This document shows positions 52,296 through 61,841 of a stretch of DNA of 64,000 nt, piece by piece. Location: assembly GCA_965279115.1 (NCBI GenBank), contig OZ257137.1, positions 2,914,001 through 2,978,000 on the forward strand. The letters are read 5' to 3'. Within the stretch, counting starts at the first letter, position 1. Each line of letters begins with the position of its first letter. Below the pieces are notes generated by a model, which searched no databases, had not been told where the DNA came from, and saw only the letters and a list, made by a program, of their open reading frames with translations. The stretch comes from JAEUOS01 sp965279115. Its GTDB lineage: Bacteria > Pseudomonadota > Gammaproteobacteria > Burkholderiales > JAEUOS01. The translations under genes were made by a program, and so were the position numbers.

Positions 52296-52772
52296 ATGGG
52301 AAAACACGTCATTGCCCTCACTGTCAACGGCCGTGCCGAGGAAGTCGAGGCCCCGGCGCGGCGCCTGTTGTGCGACCTGCTGCGCGACGACCTGGTGTTG
52401 ACCGGCACCAAGCGCGGCTGCGAAACCGGCACGTGCGGGGCCTGCTCGGTGATGATCGACGGCCGGCTGGTGAAGTCCTGCCTGATGCTGGCCGTGCAGG
52501 CGCGCGGCAGCAGCATCACCACTGTTGAAGGCCTGGCGCCAGGGGGAGAACTCTCGCCCCTGCAGCAGTGCTTCGCCGGCAACGGCGGCCTGCAATGCGG
52601 CTATTGCACGCCCGGCTTCCTGATGGCGGCCACCGCCCTGCTGGCCGAAAACCCCAACCCTACTGAAGCCCAGGTGCGCGAGGCGCTCGACGGCAACCTG
52701 TGCCGCTGCACGGGTTACGCCGGCATCGTCGCCTCGGTACTGGCCGCCGCGGAGAAACTGCGTGGACATTGA
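52296..52772 (+). CDS. Molybdenum hydroxylase [2Fe-2S] subunit (CoxS-like)
   Basis: A 158-residue iron-sulfur subunit, six bases after the FAD subunit gene. The plant-type cluster ligands are in CETGTCGACSVMIDG and SCLMLA; the second cluster in CGYCTPGFLMAA and NLCRCTGYAGI. All eight cysteines are present. The next gene starts inside its last codons. Confidence 0.95.
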   Translation: MGKHVIALTVNGRAEEVEAPARRLLCDLLRDDLVLTGTKRGCETGTCGACSVMIDGRLVKSCLMLAVQARGSSITTVEGLAPGGELSPLQQCFAGNGGLQCGYCTPGFLMAATALLAENPNPTEAQVREALDGNLCRCTGYAGIVASVLAAAEKLRGH

Positions 52773-53505
52773 CAAGACCCTCACCCTGCCCGCGCCACCG
52801 GCGCGCGTGTGGGAAATGTTGCTCGACCCCAAGGTGATGGGCGAATGCGTGCCCGGCATGCAGTCCATCGAGGTGGTAAGCGACACCGAGTACCGTTCGC
52901 AGATGGCGGTGAAGATCTCCTTCGTGAGCGCGAAGTTCCGCATCCGCACCACCATCGTCGAGCAGCGCGCGCCGCACTACCTGAAGAGCGAGGGCGTAGG
53001 TGAGGACGCCTCGGTGGCCAGCTCGTTCAAGCAACTGAGCGAGATGTTCCTGGAGGACGCGCCCGGTAGTGGCACCACGCTGACCATGAAGGTGAAGGTC
53101 GATGTGCTCGGGCGCCTGGGCACCTTTGGCCTGAACATCATGAAGACCAAGGCTGATCGCATGTGGGACGAATTCGGCGCCAATCTTGCGCAGCGTCTGG
53201 CGCCGGATGCGCCTGCGGCAATAGTGGAAGCAGCCGCCCCTGGTCCAGCAACGGCATCGACGGCGGCGCCCGCTGCATCGTCAGGCGTTGCAGCGATGCC
53301 ACCACTCCCCGGCAGCGCGCGTCACGGCGAAGCACGCCCTGGCTTGCTTGCGCGCCTGCTGGGATTGGAGCCCACGGGATTGACCCGCCAGCCCGGTGAT
53401 ATCGCCATCGAAGTGCGACGCGGCGACGCTACGGTGACCGTGCTGTGGCCGGAAAAAAGCGCGAACGAGTGTGCGGCGTGGCTGCGGGAGTATTTGCGGG
53501 CCTGA
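52762..53505 (+). CDS. CoxG-like SRPBCC protein
   Basis: A 247-residue protein from the GTG at 52762, overlapping the CoxS-like gene by 11 bases. The first 150 residues form a START/SRPBCC domain (LPAPPARVWEMLLDPKVMGECVPGM). A Pro/Ala-rich linker and a C-terminal region follow (about 150-247), as in CoxG, which anchors or matures molybdenum hydroxylases at the membrane. It completes the hydroxylase operon. Confidence 0.88.
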   Translation: MDIDKTLTLPAPPARVWEMLLDPKVMGECVPGMQSIEVVSDTEYRSQMAVKISFVSAKFRIRTTIVEQRAPHYLKSEGVGEDASVASSFKQLSEMFLEDAPGSGTTLTMKVKVDVLGRLGTFGLNIMKTKADRMWDEFGANLAQRLAPDAPAAIVEAAAPGPATASTAAPAASSGVAAMPPLPGSARHGEARPGLLARLLGLEPTGLTRQPGDIAIEVRRGDATVTVLWPEKSANECAAWLREYLRA

Positions 53506-53521
53506 GCTTTTGGCGCAGGGC

Positions 53522-53905
53522 TCAAGGCCCGAAACTGGAGCGCAGTTGCACACCCCAACGGCCGTCCTTCAGCGCCAGCACGTAGAGCGAGTCGTAGACA
53601 CCGATCACGCTGCCATCGGCACGACGGCGCGTGTAGTTCACCGCCACATGGGCCTTGGTTGCGTCGTGCTGGACCATGCTGCGTGAATTCCAGGTGCTGT
53701 GGTGCCAGGCGTCCTCGCGCCTCAAGCGATCGAACAGATCCATCGGATTGCCGCCCGGCGCGGCAAAAGTGACGATGCTGCCGCCGGCGAAGCGGACATG
53801 CGGGAAATGCATCTCCGCTTCCATGGCATTCACATCGTAGGCGTTCACCGCGGCCATGAAACGGTCGAGGCAGGCGATGCAGGCGTTGTGAATTGACTCG
53901 GACAT
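53522..53905 (-). CDS. SnoaL/NTF2-like protein
   Basis: A 127-residue alpha+beta-barrel protein of the NTF2 fold: CLDRFMAAVNAYDVNAMEAEMHFPHVRF at the N-terminus and VNYTRRRADGSVIGVYDSLYVLALKDGRWGVQLRSSF at the C-terminus. The fold serves enzymes and ligand-binding proteins; no catalytic residues are certain. It is convergent with the CoxG-like gene (16-base gap). Confidence 0.8.
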   Translation of the reverse strand: MSESIHNACIACLDRFMAAVNAYDVNAMEAEMHFPHVRFAGGSIVTFAAPGGNPMDLFDRLRREDAWHHSTWNSRSMVQHDATKAHVAVNYTRRRADGSVIGVYDSLYVLALKDGRWGVQLRSSFGP

Positions 53906-53986
53906 GTTGTAGCGATCACGGTCCTCGGGGACGAGCAGGCCCGCTAATGTAGCGCATCAATGGGTTCAAGCCTTCCTCGTGGTCGG

Positions 53987-54952
53987 TCAGTATGCGCCAC
54001 TCACAAGGTTGGTCGGGCGGCCGGCAAAAAAATTCTCGATGTTGTCCATCAGTTGATCAGCCAGTGCTTGCTGAGCTGCATCTGAGGCCCATGCCACGTG
54101 CGGAGTCAGCATGACGTTGTGACGTCTGGCGGCATGCATGAGAGGGTTGTCCGCTTTCGGAGGTTCACCATCAACCACATCGAACCCGGCGCCGCTAACT
54201 AATCCCAGATCCAATGCGCGTACCAAGTCGTGTTCATTCACCAAGCCACCGCGCGCGGTATTGATGATCAAGGGCTTGCGCTTCATCGCCACAAACTCCG
54301 GCATCGATAGCATGTTGCGGGTTTCATTCGTCAATGGCGAATGCAGTGTGATGATGTCACTTGTCTCGAGCACTTCCAGCCAGGGCGTAAATGGAGGCCC
54401 CAGATCACTGCGACCTTTGTGTGAAGCGAACATTGTGATCATGCCAAACGCCTTGGCAATCTCCGCGACACGTTGTCCCAGGACTCCCTCTCCAATAATG
54501 CCCAAGCGCGCGCCTGCAAGGTCTCGGATTGGGTGGTCGAAAAAGCAGAATTGGCCGGACTCCTCCCAACGTCCGGCAAGCACTGAGTCGCGATACGCAA
54601 CTAGGTTTCGGCGTAATGTCAATATCAGCGCGAATGCATGCTCGGGTACTGTATTGATCGCATAGCCCCGGATGTTCGCAACGGCGACGCCGCGCGCCTC
54701 ACACGCGGCTTTGTCGACGCAATCGGTTCCTGTGGCGGCCACGGCAATGAGGCGCAATGATGGAATCCGCTCAAGCGTTTCGCTCGTGATGGGGGCCTTG
54801 TTTGTGATGGCAATCGTAGCTCCCGCCAGACGGTGCGCCACTTCGCCCGGATCGGTCTGTCCATATTCGACCAATTCGTGTTGAAACACGGGGCGACGAA
54901 GTGTCACGTGTGGCGCAATTGTTGTGCGGTCGAGAAAAATAATGCGTTCCAT
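53987..54952 (-). CDS. D-2-hydroxyacid dehydrogenase
   Basis: A 321-residue NAD(P)-dependent dehydrogenase from the ATG at 54952. The Rossmann loop is LGIIGEGVLGQRVAEIA; the catalytic Arg lies in NTARGGLVNE, the Glu in DVVDGEPP, and the His in TPHVAWAS. It reduces a 2-oxoacid such as hydroxypyruvate or glyoxylate, or acts in reverse. It is the last gene of the transketolase/TRAP operon, 14 bases after the full-length transketolase. Codons ending in A/T are more frequent than in most of the window. Confidence 0.92.
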   Translation of the reverse strand: MERIIFLDRTTIAPHVTLRRPVFQHELVEYGQTDPGEVAHRLAGATIAITNKAPITSETLERIPSLRLIAVAATGTDCVDKAACEARGVAVANIRGYAINTVPEHAFALILTLRRNLVAYRDSVLAGRWEESGQFCFFDHPIRDLAGARLGIIGEGVLGQRVAEIAKAFGMITMFASHKGRSDLGPPFTPWLEVLETSDIITLHSPLTNETRNMLSMPEFVAMKRKPLIINTARGGLVNEHDLVRALDLGLVSGAGFDVVDGEPPKADNPLMHAARRHNVMLTPHVAWASDAAQQALADQLMDNIENFFAGRPTNLVSGAY

Positions 54953-54966
54953 CGTCAGCCTCAACG

Positions 54967-57000
54967 TTACCCGTTGCGTCCAAGCAAACGTCGGGCTTCT
55001 CTCACTATGGCTGCTGGGGTGATGTCAAAGTGCTCATAGAGATCCTCTGCAGGGCCAGATGCGCCAAAACTCTTCATGCCAACGAAGGCGCCCCGCTCAC
55101 CGATCCATCGATCCCATCCTAAACGCACAGCCGCTTCGCATGCGACACGCACCGTGCCTTCACCAAGAACGCTCAGTTGATAGTCGATCTCCTGCGCTTC
55201 GAACAACTCCCAACTTGGCATCGACACCACTGCCGTGGGCGTGCCATTTGCCTGCAGCAATTCGCGAGCCTTCATTGCCAATAGGACTTCGGAGCCAGTG
55301 GCAAGCAATGTCACCAGACGTTGGTCACCTTCGGCCTCTGCGACCACATAAGCCCCGCGGCGCGATAGATTCTCGCTCGTGTGCAATTTTCGAACTTGCG
55401 GCAGCGCCTGGCGCGCAAAAACAAGGCTGGAAGGACCGGTGCGGTGTTCGTAGGCGATTTCCCAACATTCAGCAGCTTCAACGGCGTCGGCTGGGCGTAG
55501 AACGAGCATGTTTGGCATGGCACGCAGAGACGCGAGCATTTCGACGGGTTGATGCGTCGGGCCGTTGCGAGCGATGCCAATCGAGTCGTGGCTGAATACA
55601 AACTTGACCGGCAATTTCATGAGAGCGGCCATTCGCATTGCTGGCCGCTCGTAGTCAGAGAATGCGAGGTAAGTCACTGTCAGAGGAACGACTCCACCGT
55701 GAGCAGCCATGCCGTTAGCCATGGCTCCCATTAAGTGCTCCCGGACACCGCAATGCACGTATGCTCCTGCGGGATTACTTGCAGAAAAGGCTGCAAGGCG
55801 ACGCTTGTGATTAGTGGGCGCTTCCAGGTCTGCGCAACCGACCATCCTCTCAGGCATGACGTCGACAAGTGCGTCGTTGATCTCGGCGGAGATGAAAATT
55901 CCGCTTGGGAGCGGTTCAGCATCAATCGCGCGACGCTTGTAGTCCATCAGCGGCACCTGCCAGCCGATGGGGAGTTCGCCAGCAATGACACGCTCAAATT
56001 CCGAGCGGGCTTCTGCTGATAGCGCGTTGACACGCGCCTGCCATGCTTCCCGGGTGCTGCGGTGCCGGGCGCCAGCGTCGCGCCACGCCGTCAGCACTTT
56101 CTCCGGAACTTCGAAAGGTGCGTGTGGCCAATCAAGCGAGTTTCGCGCGGCTTCAGCATCTTCCGCGAACAACCTGCCGCTATGTCCGCCACGTTGCCCT
56201 TGAAGTCTCGCGATCCCTCGGGCGATGATCGTGCGGCACGCAATCATTGAGGGCCTGGGATCCGCTTTGGCTTCGGCAATCGCAGCGCAGATGGCACGCA
56301 TGTCGTGTCCGTCGACTTCAACAACGTGCCAATTGGCAACCCGGAAGCGCTCAGCCACGTTTTCACTGATTGAGAGCGTCGTCGACCCATCATCCGTGAT
56401 CTGGTTGTCATCCCAAAGCAGGGTCAACTTGCCAAGCCTTAGGTGGCCGGCAAGAGAAATCATTTCTTGACCAATACCTTCCTGAAGGCAGCCGTCACCT
56501 ACGAAGGCATAGGTACGATGGTCGACAATTTCGCTGCCGAAACGAGCGTTCAGGTACGCTTCCGCGACTGCCATTCCCATTGCGTTTGCGATACCCTGGC
56601 CGAGGGGGCCAGTCGTCACCTCAATGCCATTGGCGATGTTGAATTCGGGATGACCCTCGCAGCGAGAACCGAATTGACGGAATGTCTTGATCTGCTCAAT
56701 GTCAATTCGATCGTATCCGGTTAGGTACAAAAGTGAATACAACAGCATTGAACCGTGTCCGTTGGACAGCACGACGCGGTCACGATCCGCCCAGGTGGGA
56801 TCGGATGGGTCGAATTTGAGATGCTGGGTATATAGGGCGGTCGCAATTTCCGCCATCCCGAGTGGGACGCCTTGATGGCCTTCCCCGGCGGCGACAATGG
56901 CATCAATCGAAAGGAATCGGATCGCATTGGCCAACTGGGAGAGCCGACTTGGATCGGCTCCCACATTGTGGTTGGAATCAGCGAGGACCTGCAGGGGCAT
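54967..57000 (-). CDS. Transketolase, full length
   Basis: A 677-residue thiamine-diphosphate enzyme from the ATG at 57000 (AGGAAGG upstream). It has all parts in one chain: GEGHQGVPLGMAEIATALY, GHGSMLLYSLLYLTGYD, TTGPLGQGIANAMGMA, and the ThDP motif GDGCLQEGIGQE ending near DDNQI; the pyrimidine domain has HDSIGIARNGPTHQPVE and the C-terminal domain SMPSWELFEAQ. It transfers two-carbon units. A separate two-subunit transketolase lies in the same operon, so a specialised substrate is likely. Confidence 0.94.
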   Translation of the reverse strand: MPLQVLADSNHNVGADPSRLSQLANAIRFLSIDAIVAAGEGHQGVPLGMAEIATALYTQHLKFDPSDPTWADRDRVVLSNGHGSMLLYSLLYLTGYDRIDIEQIKTFRQFGSRCEGHPEFNIANGIEVTTGPLGQGIANAMGMAVAEAYLNARFGSEIVDHRTYAFVGDGCLQEGIGQEMISLAGHLRLGKLTLLWDDNQITDDGSTTLSISENVAERFRVANWHVVEVDGHDMRAICAAIAEAKADPRPSMIACRTIIARGIARLQGQRGGHSGRLFAEDAEAARNSLDWPHAPFEVPEKVLTAWRDAGARHRSTREAWQARVNALSAEARSEFERVIAGELPIGWQVPLMDYKRRAIDAEPLPSGIFISAEINDALVDVMPERMVGCADLEAPTNHKRRLAAFSASNPAGAYVHCGVREHLMGAMANGMAAHGGVVPLTVTYLAFSDYERPAMRMAALMKLPVKFVFSHDSIGIARNGPTHQPVEMLASLRAMPNMLVLRPADAVEAAECWEIAYEHRTGPSSLVFARQALPQVRKLHTSENLSRRGAYVVAEAEGDQRLVTLLATGSEVLLAMKARELLQANGTPTAVVSMPSWELFEAQEIDYQLSVLGEGTVRVACEAAVRLGWDRWIGERGAFVGMKSFGASGPAEDLYEHFDITPAAIVREARRLLGRNG

Positions 57001-57040
57001 CTTTACCTTCCTGTCGAATGGACAATGACCAGACGGAACT

Positions 57041-58930
57041 TCACAAAGCCACTGTGGAGAACCACGGAACCGCAGCGATGACCACGATGCCAACGAGCAG
57101 TGCCGCGAGGTATGGCCAGATGGCCTTCGTGACATCGTCTGGGGACGCCCCACCAATCCGGGCGGCGATGTAGAGACCGATTCCGATCGGTGGCGTCATA
57201 TATCCGACGTTCATGGCGCACACGATGACCATGCCGTAGTGAATGTCGTGAATGCCCAGCTTTCTGGCGATGGGATACATGATGGGCGCAAGAAGCAGCA
57301 CCGCCGGGAGCCCTTCAAGAAGGCAGCCCAGAACGAGGAATATGACCACGGAGGTGGCCATGAACGCGATGGCGCCACCTGGCATGGTGGTCAATGCAAT
57401 GGTCAAGTCTTGAATCACGCCGCTCTGTGTGACAGCCCATGCCATTCCCGAAGCGGTACCTAGAATCAGCAATATCGCACCGGACAGGGAGGCCGTCTCG
57501 ACAAACATTTCGTACACCTTTCTTGCTTTCAAGCCTCCATACAGAACGTGGCCAATGATCATTGCGTACAAGACCGCGATCGATGAGACTTCAGTGGCAG
57601 TGGCAACGCCGCCGCCAACAGCGCTGCGAATCAAGAAGGGAAGTACGAGTGCCGGGGTGGCGATGAGCAAGAACTTGCCGATTGCGCGTGGCGTCTGGCG
57701 CCGAACCGCGCTCATGTCCTCATGGCGGGCTCTCCATCTGGCCAAAGCCAACAGACTTGCCAACAGCACCATCGCAATCACGAACCCGCTTTGAAACAGG
57801 CCGGCAATTGACACGCCGGCCACGGCGCCCAGTACGATGAGAACAATGCTCGGCGGGACAGTGTCCGCCATTGCGGCGCCAGTGGCCAGCATCGCGACCA
57901 TGTCGGGGCGCTTGTTGCCGCGGCGCTCCATTTCGGGGAAAAGCGCCGGCGCCACTGTTGCCATGTCCGAAGTCTTGGATCCCGAGATGCCCGACACAAT
58001 GAACAATGACCCAAACAGAACGTAGGACAGGCCAGCCTTGATGTGTCCAACCAGCGAACTCAGGAAGTCGATGATCGCCTTGCCCATTCCCGTCGCGTCA
58101 AGCACACAACCCAACAGCACAAACACCGGGATCGACACGAGGATGATGCCGGACATGCCCTCGTCCATGCGCGAGACGATTACCATCAGGGGAGCGTTCG
58201 AACTGAAGGCTAGGTAACTCAGGGTGCCAAGGCCGAAGCAAAACCCGATCGGCACACCGGCCACGAGGAACAGCGCAACAAGGAACGCGAGAAAAATCCC
58301 GATGTTCGCTCCGGTCGGCAAGCGCTGGAAATGCGGCGATAGCCACCAAAGAAGTCCCGCGATACCTGCAACAAGAATCGCCGAGATAAGCAAATGTCGC
58401 CAGGGTACGGTTCGCCACGCATGTTCAGAAAGAATGACGAGCATCGCCACCAACCCAAAGAGCATCGCTGAGACGCGGAAAGTGTTTGGGATCTCAAGGG
58501 TTGGGGTGTTGATGACCCATTCTTCCTGTGCATATTCATAAGCGGGCCCGATCACGGCGAGCAGAAATGCTGCCATCGATACGAGTCCAATCGCGTACGT
58601 GGCAGCTCGCAGACGTTCGGGAAGCATTCCCAGGAATAGGGTCAGCCGAAGGTGTTCGTTTCGATGCATCGCGATTGCCGCCCCCAGCATCGCGAGCCAG
58701 ACAAATGCGGTCGAAACGACTTCCTCAATCCAGATGATCGGTGTCGCGAGAAAGTATCTCGTCGCGACAGCCACAAGCAGCAGCACCACGATGGACGCCA
58801 TCAACGATGCGGCGATGACTTCTATTGGGCGCATCCATGCTGAAGGCTTGTAAGTCGGATGAAAGCCGGCCTCGGCAGCAGGATCTCCGACGACGCTATC
58901 TGCGCCAAATGTCACAGGTGTGTTGGACAC
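57041..58930 (-). CDS. TRAP transporter DctQ-DctM fusion permease
   Basis: A 629-residue membrane protein from the GTG at 58930 (TGGAG at six bases). Residues about 30-200 are the four-helix DctQ part (PIIWIEEVVSTAFVWLAMLGAAIAMHRNEHL); residues about 210-625 are the 12-helix DctM part (GVPIGFCFGLGTLSYL, GISGSKTSDMATVAPALFPEM, NVGYMTPPIGIGLYIAA). Fused QM proteins are known. It works with the DctP receptor encoded 85 bases upstream; transport is Na+-driven in the family. Confidence 0.93.
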   Translation of the reverse strand: MSNTPVTFGADSVVGDPAAEAGFHPTYKPSAWMRPIEVIAASLMASIVVLLLVAVATRYFLATPIIWIEEVVSTAFVWLAMLGAAIAMHRNEHLRLTLFLGMLPERLRAATYAIGLVSMAAFLLAVIGPAYEYAQEEWVINTPTLEIPNTFRVSAMLFGLVAMLVILSEHAWRTVPWRHLLISAILVAGIAGLLWWLSPHFQRLPTGANIGIFLAFLVALFLVAGVPIGFCFGLGTLSYLAFSSNAPLMVIVSRMDEGMSGIILVSIPVFVLLGCVLDATGMGKAIIDFLSSLVGHIKAGLSYVLFGSLFIVSGISGSKTSDMATVAPALFPEMERRGNKRPDMVAMLATGAAMADTVPPSIVLIVLGAVAGVSIAGLFQSGFVIAMVLLASLLALARWRARHEDMSAVRRQTPRAIGKFLLIATPALVLPFLIRSAVGGGVATATEVSSIAVLYAMIIGHVLYGGLKARKVYEMFVETASLSGAILLILGTASGMAWAVTQSGVIQDLTIALTTMPGGAIAFMATSVVIFLVLGCLLEGLPAVLLLAPIMYPIARKLGIHDIHYGMVIVCAMNVGYMTPPIGIGLYIAARIGGASPDDVTKAIWPYLAALLVGIVVIAAVPWFSTVAL

Positions 58931-59015
58931 GATCGCTCCAGCGGATCAGCCACAATCCAAAAAACAGGGATTTCGCTTGAGAAGTCCGGGTGACTTCCCA
59001 AGCGCGTTCCGTGGC

Positions 59016-60017
59016 TCAGGCGAGCTTGCCGGTTGTCGACTCGAGGATGCCCCAGGCTTCGTCGCCGAAGCGCTTTTTCCATTCGGCGTAGAAGCCCGAT
59101 TCCTGCAAGCGCTTCCGGAAGGCGTTGGAGTCCACATTCACAAATTCAACCGACTTCGCCAGATTGGATCGCAGATCCTGATTGAGCTTTTCCACGTCCT
59201 CGCGCTGCTTCAGCGCTGCGGCATTGACCGTCTGCCTGACGATATCCCGCGCGGAAGCCGGCAGTGCCTGGAAAGAGCGCCTATTGGCGATAAAGAAAAA
59301 GCCATCCCACATGTGGTTGGTATTGGACAAGTACTTGGCGACTTCGTGCATCTTGGCGAAGTAAATGCCGGCGAGAGGATTCTCCAAGCCATCTGCAACG
59401 CTGGTCTGCATGGCTGTGTAGGTCTCTCCCCAGGGAATGGTGACTGGCGACGCGCCGAGATCCTTGAATAGCGCTGTCCACATCAGGCTCGGGGGAACAC
59501 GAATCTTGAACCCTTTAAGGTCGGCTGGCGTGCGGATAGGACGAGTCGATGACAAGGTCTGCCGGAAGCCGTTGTCCCACACACGCTCGAACGAGACCAG
59601 TCCGGCCTTTTCGATTGCGCCATTGACGTGTTTACCCAATGCGCCGTCCATGGCTTTCCAGACAGAAGGGTAGTCGGGAAAAGCGAAGCCCACGCCGTTG
59701 ATCGCCGCGACGGGGACGAGCGAAGCGAGGATCAGTCCGGAGTTGGCAAAGAAGTCGATGCCGCCGGAGCGCAGCTGAGAAAGCATGTCGCCATCGCTGC
59801 CAAGCTGACTGGCCGGGAAAATCTGGATGTCTACCTGACCGTTCGTTTTTTCCTTGATCGTCGCACTGGCTTCTTTCATCCGGACGTTCAAAGGATGATC
59901 GGCGGGCATGATGTTGGCGAACTTCATCTTGAACTGTGCCTGGCCAAAAACGATGGCCGGGAAGGCAATGCCGCTACTTGCGGCAAGAGATGTCTTGAGC
60001 AGCTGGCGTCGATTCAT
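59016..60017 (-). CDS. dctP: TRAP transporter substrate-binding protein DctP
   Basis: A 333-residue periplasmic receptor from the ATG at 60017 (AGGAGAC upstream). The N-terminus MNRRQLLKTSLAASSGIAFP is Tat-like or Sec. The DctP fold is shown by FANIMPADHPLNVRMKEASATI, FPASQLGSDGDMLSQLRSGGIDF, and PADLKGFKIRVPPS with the ligand-clamping Arg, and WGETYTAMQTSVADGLENPLA. DctP receptors bind organic acids through this arginine. The substrate is probably a sugar acid or related hydroxyacid given the neighbours. Confidence 0.93.
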   Translation of the reverse strand: MNRRQLLKTSLAASSGIAFPAIVFGQAQFKMKFANIMPADHPLNVRMKEASATIKEKTNGQVDIQIFPASQLGSDGDMLSQLRSGGIDFFANSGLILASLVPVAAINGVGFAFPDYPSVWKAMDGALGKHVNGAIEKAGLVSFERVWDNGFRQTLSSTRPIRTPADLKGFKIRVPPSLMWTALFKDLGASPVTIPWGETYTAMQTSVADGLENPLAGIYFAKMHEVAKYLSNTNHMWDGFFFIANRRSFQALPASARDIVRQTVNAAALKQREDVEKLNQDLRSNLAKSVEFVNVDSNAFRKRLQESGFYAEWKKRFGDEAWGILESTTGKLA

Positions 60018-60065
60018 GGTTTGTCTCCTTTTTGGTGATTCGATTGTGAAAACAGCTTTGCGCAA

Positions 60066-60923
60066 TCAGCGCACTTCTTCCAGAAAAAACTTGCGCAACT
60101 CGTCAGCGATGAACTCTGGCTGTTCTTCTGTGACCCAATGGCCGCTATTGGGCACCAGACCGCCGCGCACGTTCTCCGCCATACGCTGGAGTGAATGAAG
60201 CGTATCCAGGCCGCGCCCGAAGGCCTTGTCACCGCCGAGGGCAAGGACTGGCGTCTTGAGCTTGCCGTGCGCGGCGAGAAAGGCCTGGTTGTCACGAGCA
60301 TCCTGGTCGGTGGCGCGGTAGTACCCGAACATCGCGCTCATCGCTCCCGGTTTGAGGTACGTGCGCAGATATTCCTTCCGGTCCGCCTCAGTGATGCTGT
60401 TAGGAAGGTAGCTGTAGTTGTCGAACAGCCAGTTCAGATAAATGTGCTCACGGTCATGCAAAAGCGCTTCGGGCAAGTGGGGTGTGCGGAAGAAGGGGTG
60501 GTGCCAGCGACGACCGTTCTGGCTGAAATCAGCACCGTCACCGGGAATGGGGACATCCAGGATTGCCAGTCGTCGGACCGAGTTTTGGTGAGCGCAGGCG
60601 AGAGCAAACGCGGTTGGCCCACCCCAGTCATGTCCGACCAGGAAGAACCTGTCGAGCTTGAGATGGTCATGCAGGAGCCGCCATACATCCGCTGCGATGG
60701 TCTTCTTGTCGAAGCCATGGGCGGCGCGGGAGCTATCGCCCAAGCCGCGCAGATCTGGCGCAATCATGAAGAATCGATCCGCCAGGAGCGGCATGACATA
60801 ACGCCATTCGTAGGATGTCTGCGGTATGCCGTGCAACAAGACCAGTGGTTCGCCTCTGCCAGAGGTGAGGTAATGAACCAAGCTATCGCCTAGATCAGCG
60901 TAGTTGCTCTTGATTTCGCTCAT
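60066..60923 (-). CDS. Alpha/beta hydrolase, epoxide-hydrolase-like
   Basis: A 285-residue hydrolase with an Asp nucleophile: LLHGIPQTSYEWRYVMPLL (oxyanion region), GHDWGGPTAFALA (Asp nucleophile elbow), and GHWVTEEQPEF (catalytic His). The HDWGG form is typical of epoxide hydrolases; haloacetate dehalogenases usually have HDRGG. The cap has several tyrosines (DNYSYLPNS, FGYYRATD) that could hold an epoxide. It is 48 bases upstream of dctP in the same unit. Confidence 0.9.
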   Translation of the reverse strand: MSEIKSNYADLGDSLVHYLTSGRGEPLVLLHGIPQTSYEWRYVMPLLADRFFMIAPDLRGLGDSSRAAHGFDKKTIAADVWRLLHDHLKLDRFFLVGHDWGGPTAFALACAHQNSVRRLAILDVPIPGDGADFSQNGRRWHHPFFRTPHLPEALLHDREHIYLNWLFDNYSYLPNSITEADRKEYLRTYLKPGAMSAMFGYYRATDQDARDNQAFLAAHGKLKTPVLALGGDKAFGRGLDTLHSLQRMAENVRGGLVPNSGHWVTEEQPEFIADELRKFFLEEVR

Positions 60924-60931
60924 GCGGCCGC

Positions 60932-61819
60932 CTATTGTCGGTGGTAGTTGGTGGTGACCGCAGAATCGTCCAAAGAACCCATTCCGCGTGATTTGGCTTC
61001 AATGAACGCGAGGTAAGCGGCGTGGGCGAGTGGCGCCGGGAATCGCGCCTCGCGAGTGGCATCCAGCACCAGCGACATGTCTTTGACGAAAATGTCGACC
61101 GCCGATTTCACGTCTTTGAAGTTCTCCTCCACCATTCGTGGTCCTCTATCGGCAAGCATCCAGCTGCCGGCGGCGCCACTACATAGGATCTCCAGCGTCA
61201 TGTCGAGGGGCAGGCCTTGCTGCTTTGCCAACGCCATGGTTTCGCCGGCAACGGCCAGGTGTACCCCGCACATGAGCTGGTTGATCACCTTCATGCGCGC
61301 CCCCGAGCCGGCAGCACCGAGGTTGTAAACCCGCGAACCGAATGCTTGGAGGACCGGACATGCCTCTTCGAAGGCCTCTACAGTTCCGGACCCCATGATC
61401 GTGAGAGTGCCCTTGGCGGCACCAGCTGCCCCGCCAGTCACTGGTGCATCGACCAGGCTGATGGATTCGGCGGCCAGCCGCTTCGCCAGATGCTGAACGT
61501 ATGCCGGATCCATGGTGCTGCATGTGATGACCACAGCGCCAGGTGGGAGGCTGCCGACCATTCCGGCCTCACCAAAAAGCACGGCTTCCGTCTGTTCCGA
61601 ATTGACGACGAATGTGATGACGATCCTCGCGAGCTTTGCAACTGCCTTTGGGGATTCCACCGGGGTTCCGCCTTGCTCTCGGAGCCAATCCAGAGCCTTG
61701 GCACTAACGTCACAACCGATGACCTTGAACCCCTTGGCGATCAGATTCGAAGCGGCGCCACGACCCATGGCGCCGAGGCCGATTAATCCGACAGTTGTCG
61801 GGACAGACTGGGGCATCAT
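60932..61819 (-). CDS. Beta-hydroxyacid dehydrogenase (3-hydroxyisobutyrate dehydrogenase family)
   Basis: A 295-residue NAD(P)-dependent dehydrogenase from the ATG at 61819. The nucleotide site is GLIGLGAMGRGAASNLIAKGF; the substrate loop is DAPVTGGAAGAAKGTLTIMG; the catalytic Lys lies in GARMKVINQLMCG. Relatives act on hydroxyisobutyrate, tartronate semialdehyde, glyoxylate or threonate. It follows the transketolase C-subunit gene by 22 bases. Confidence 0.93.
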   Translation of the reverse strand: MMPQSVPTTVGLIGLGAMGRGAASNLIAKGFKVIGCDVSAKALDWLREQGGTPVESPKAVAKLARIVITFVVNSEQTEAVLFGEAGMVGSLPPGAVVITCSTMDPAYVQHLAKRLAAESISLVDAPVTGGAAGAAKGTLTIMGSGTVEAFEEACPVLQAFGSRVYNLGAAGSGARMKVINQLMCGVHLAVAGETMALAKQQGLPLDMTLEILCSGAAGSWMLADRGPRMVEENFKDVKSAVDIFVKDMSLVLDATREARFPAPLAHAAYLAFIEAKSRGMGSLDDSAVTTNYHRQ

Positions 61820-61841
61820 GTACCTCGCAGACAAAATGGAG

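Noticed and set aside
49145..52772. Aerobic CO dehydrogenase (CoxLMS)
   Set aside because: Subunit plan matches, but the large subunit lacks the Cys-containing active-site loop of CO dehydrogenase.
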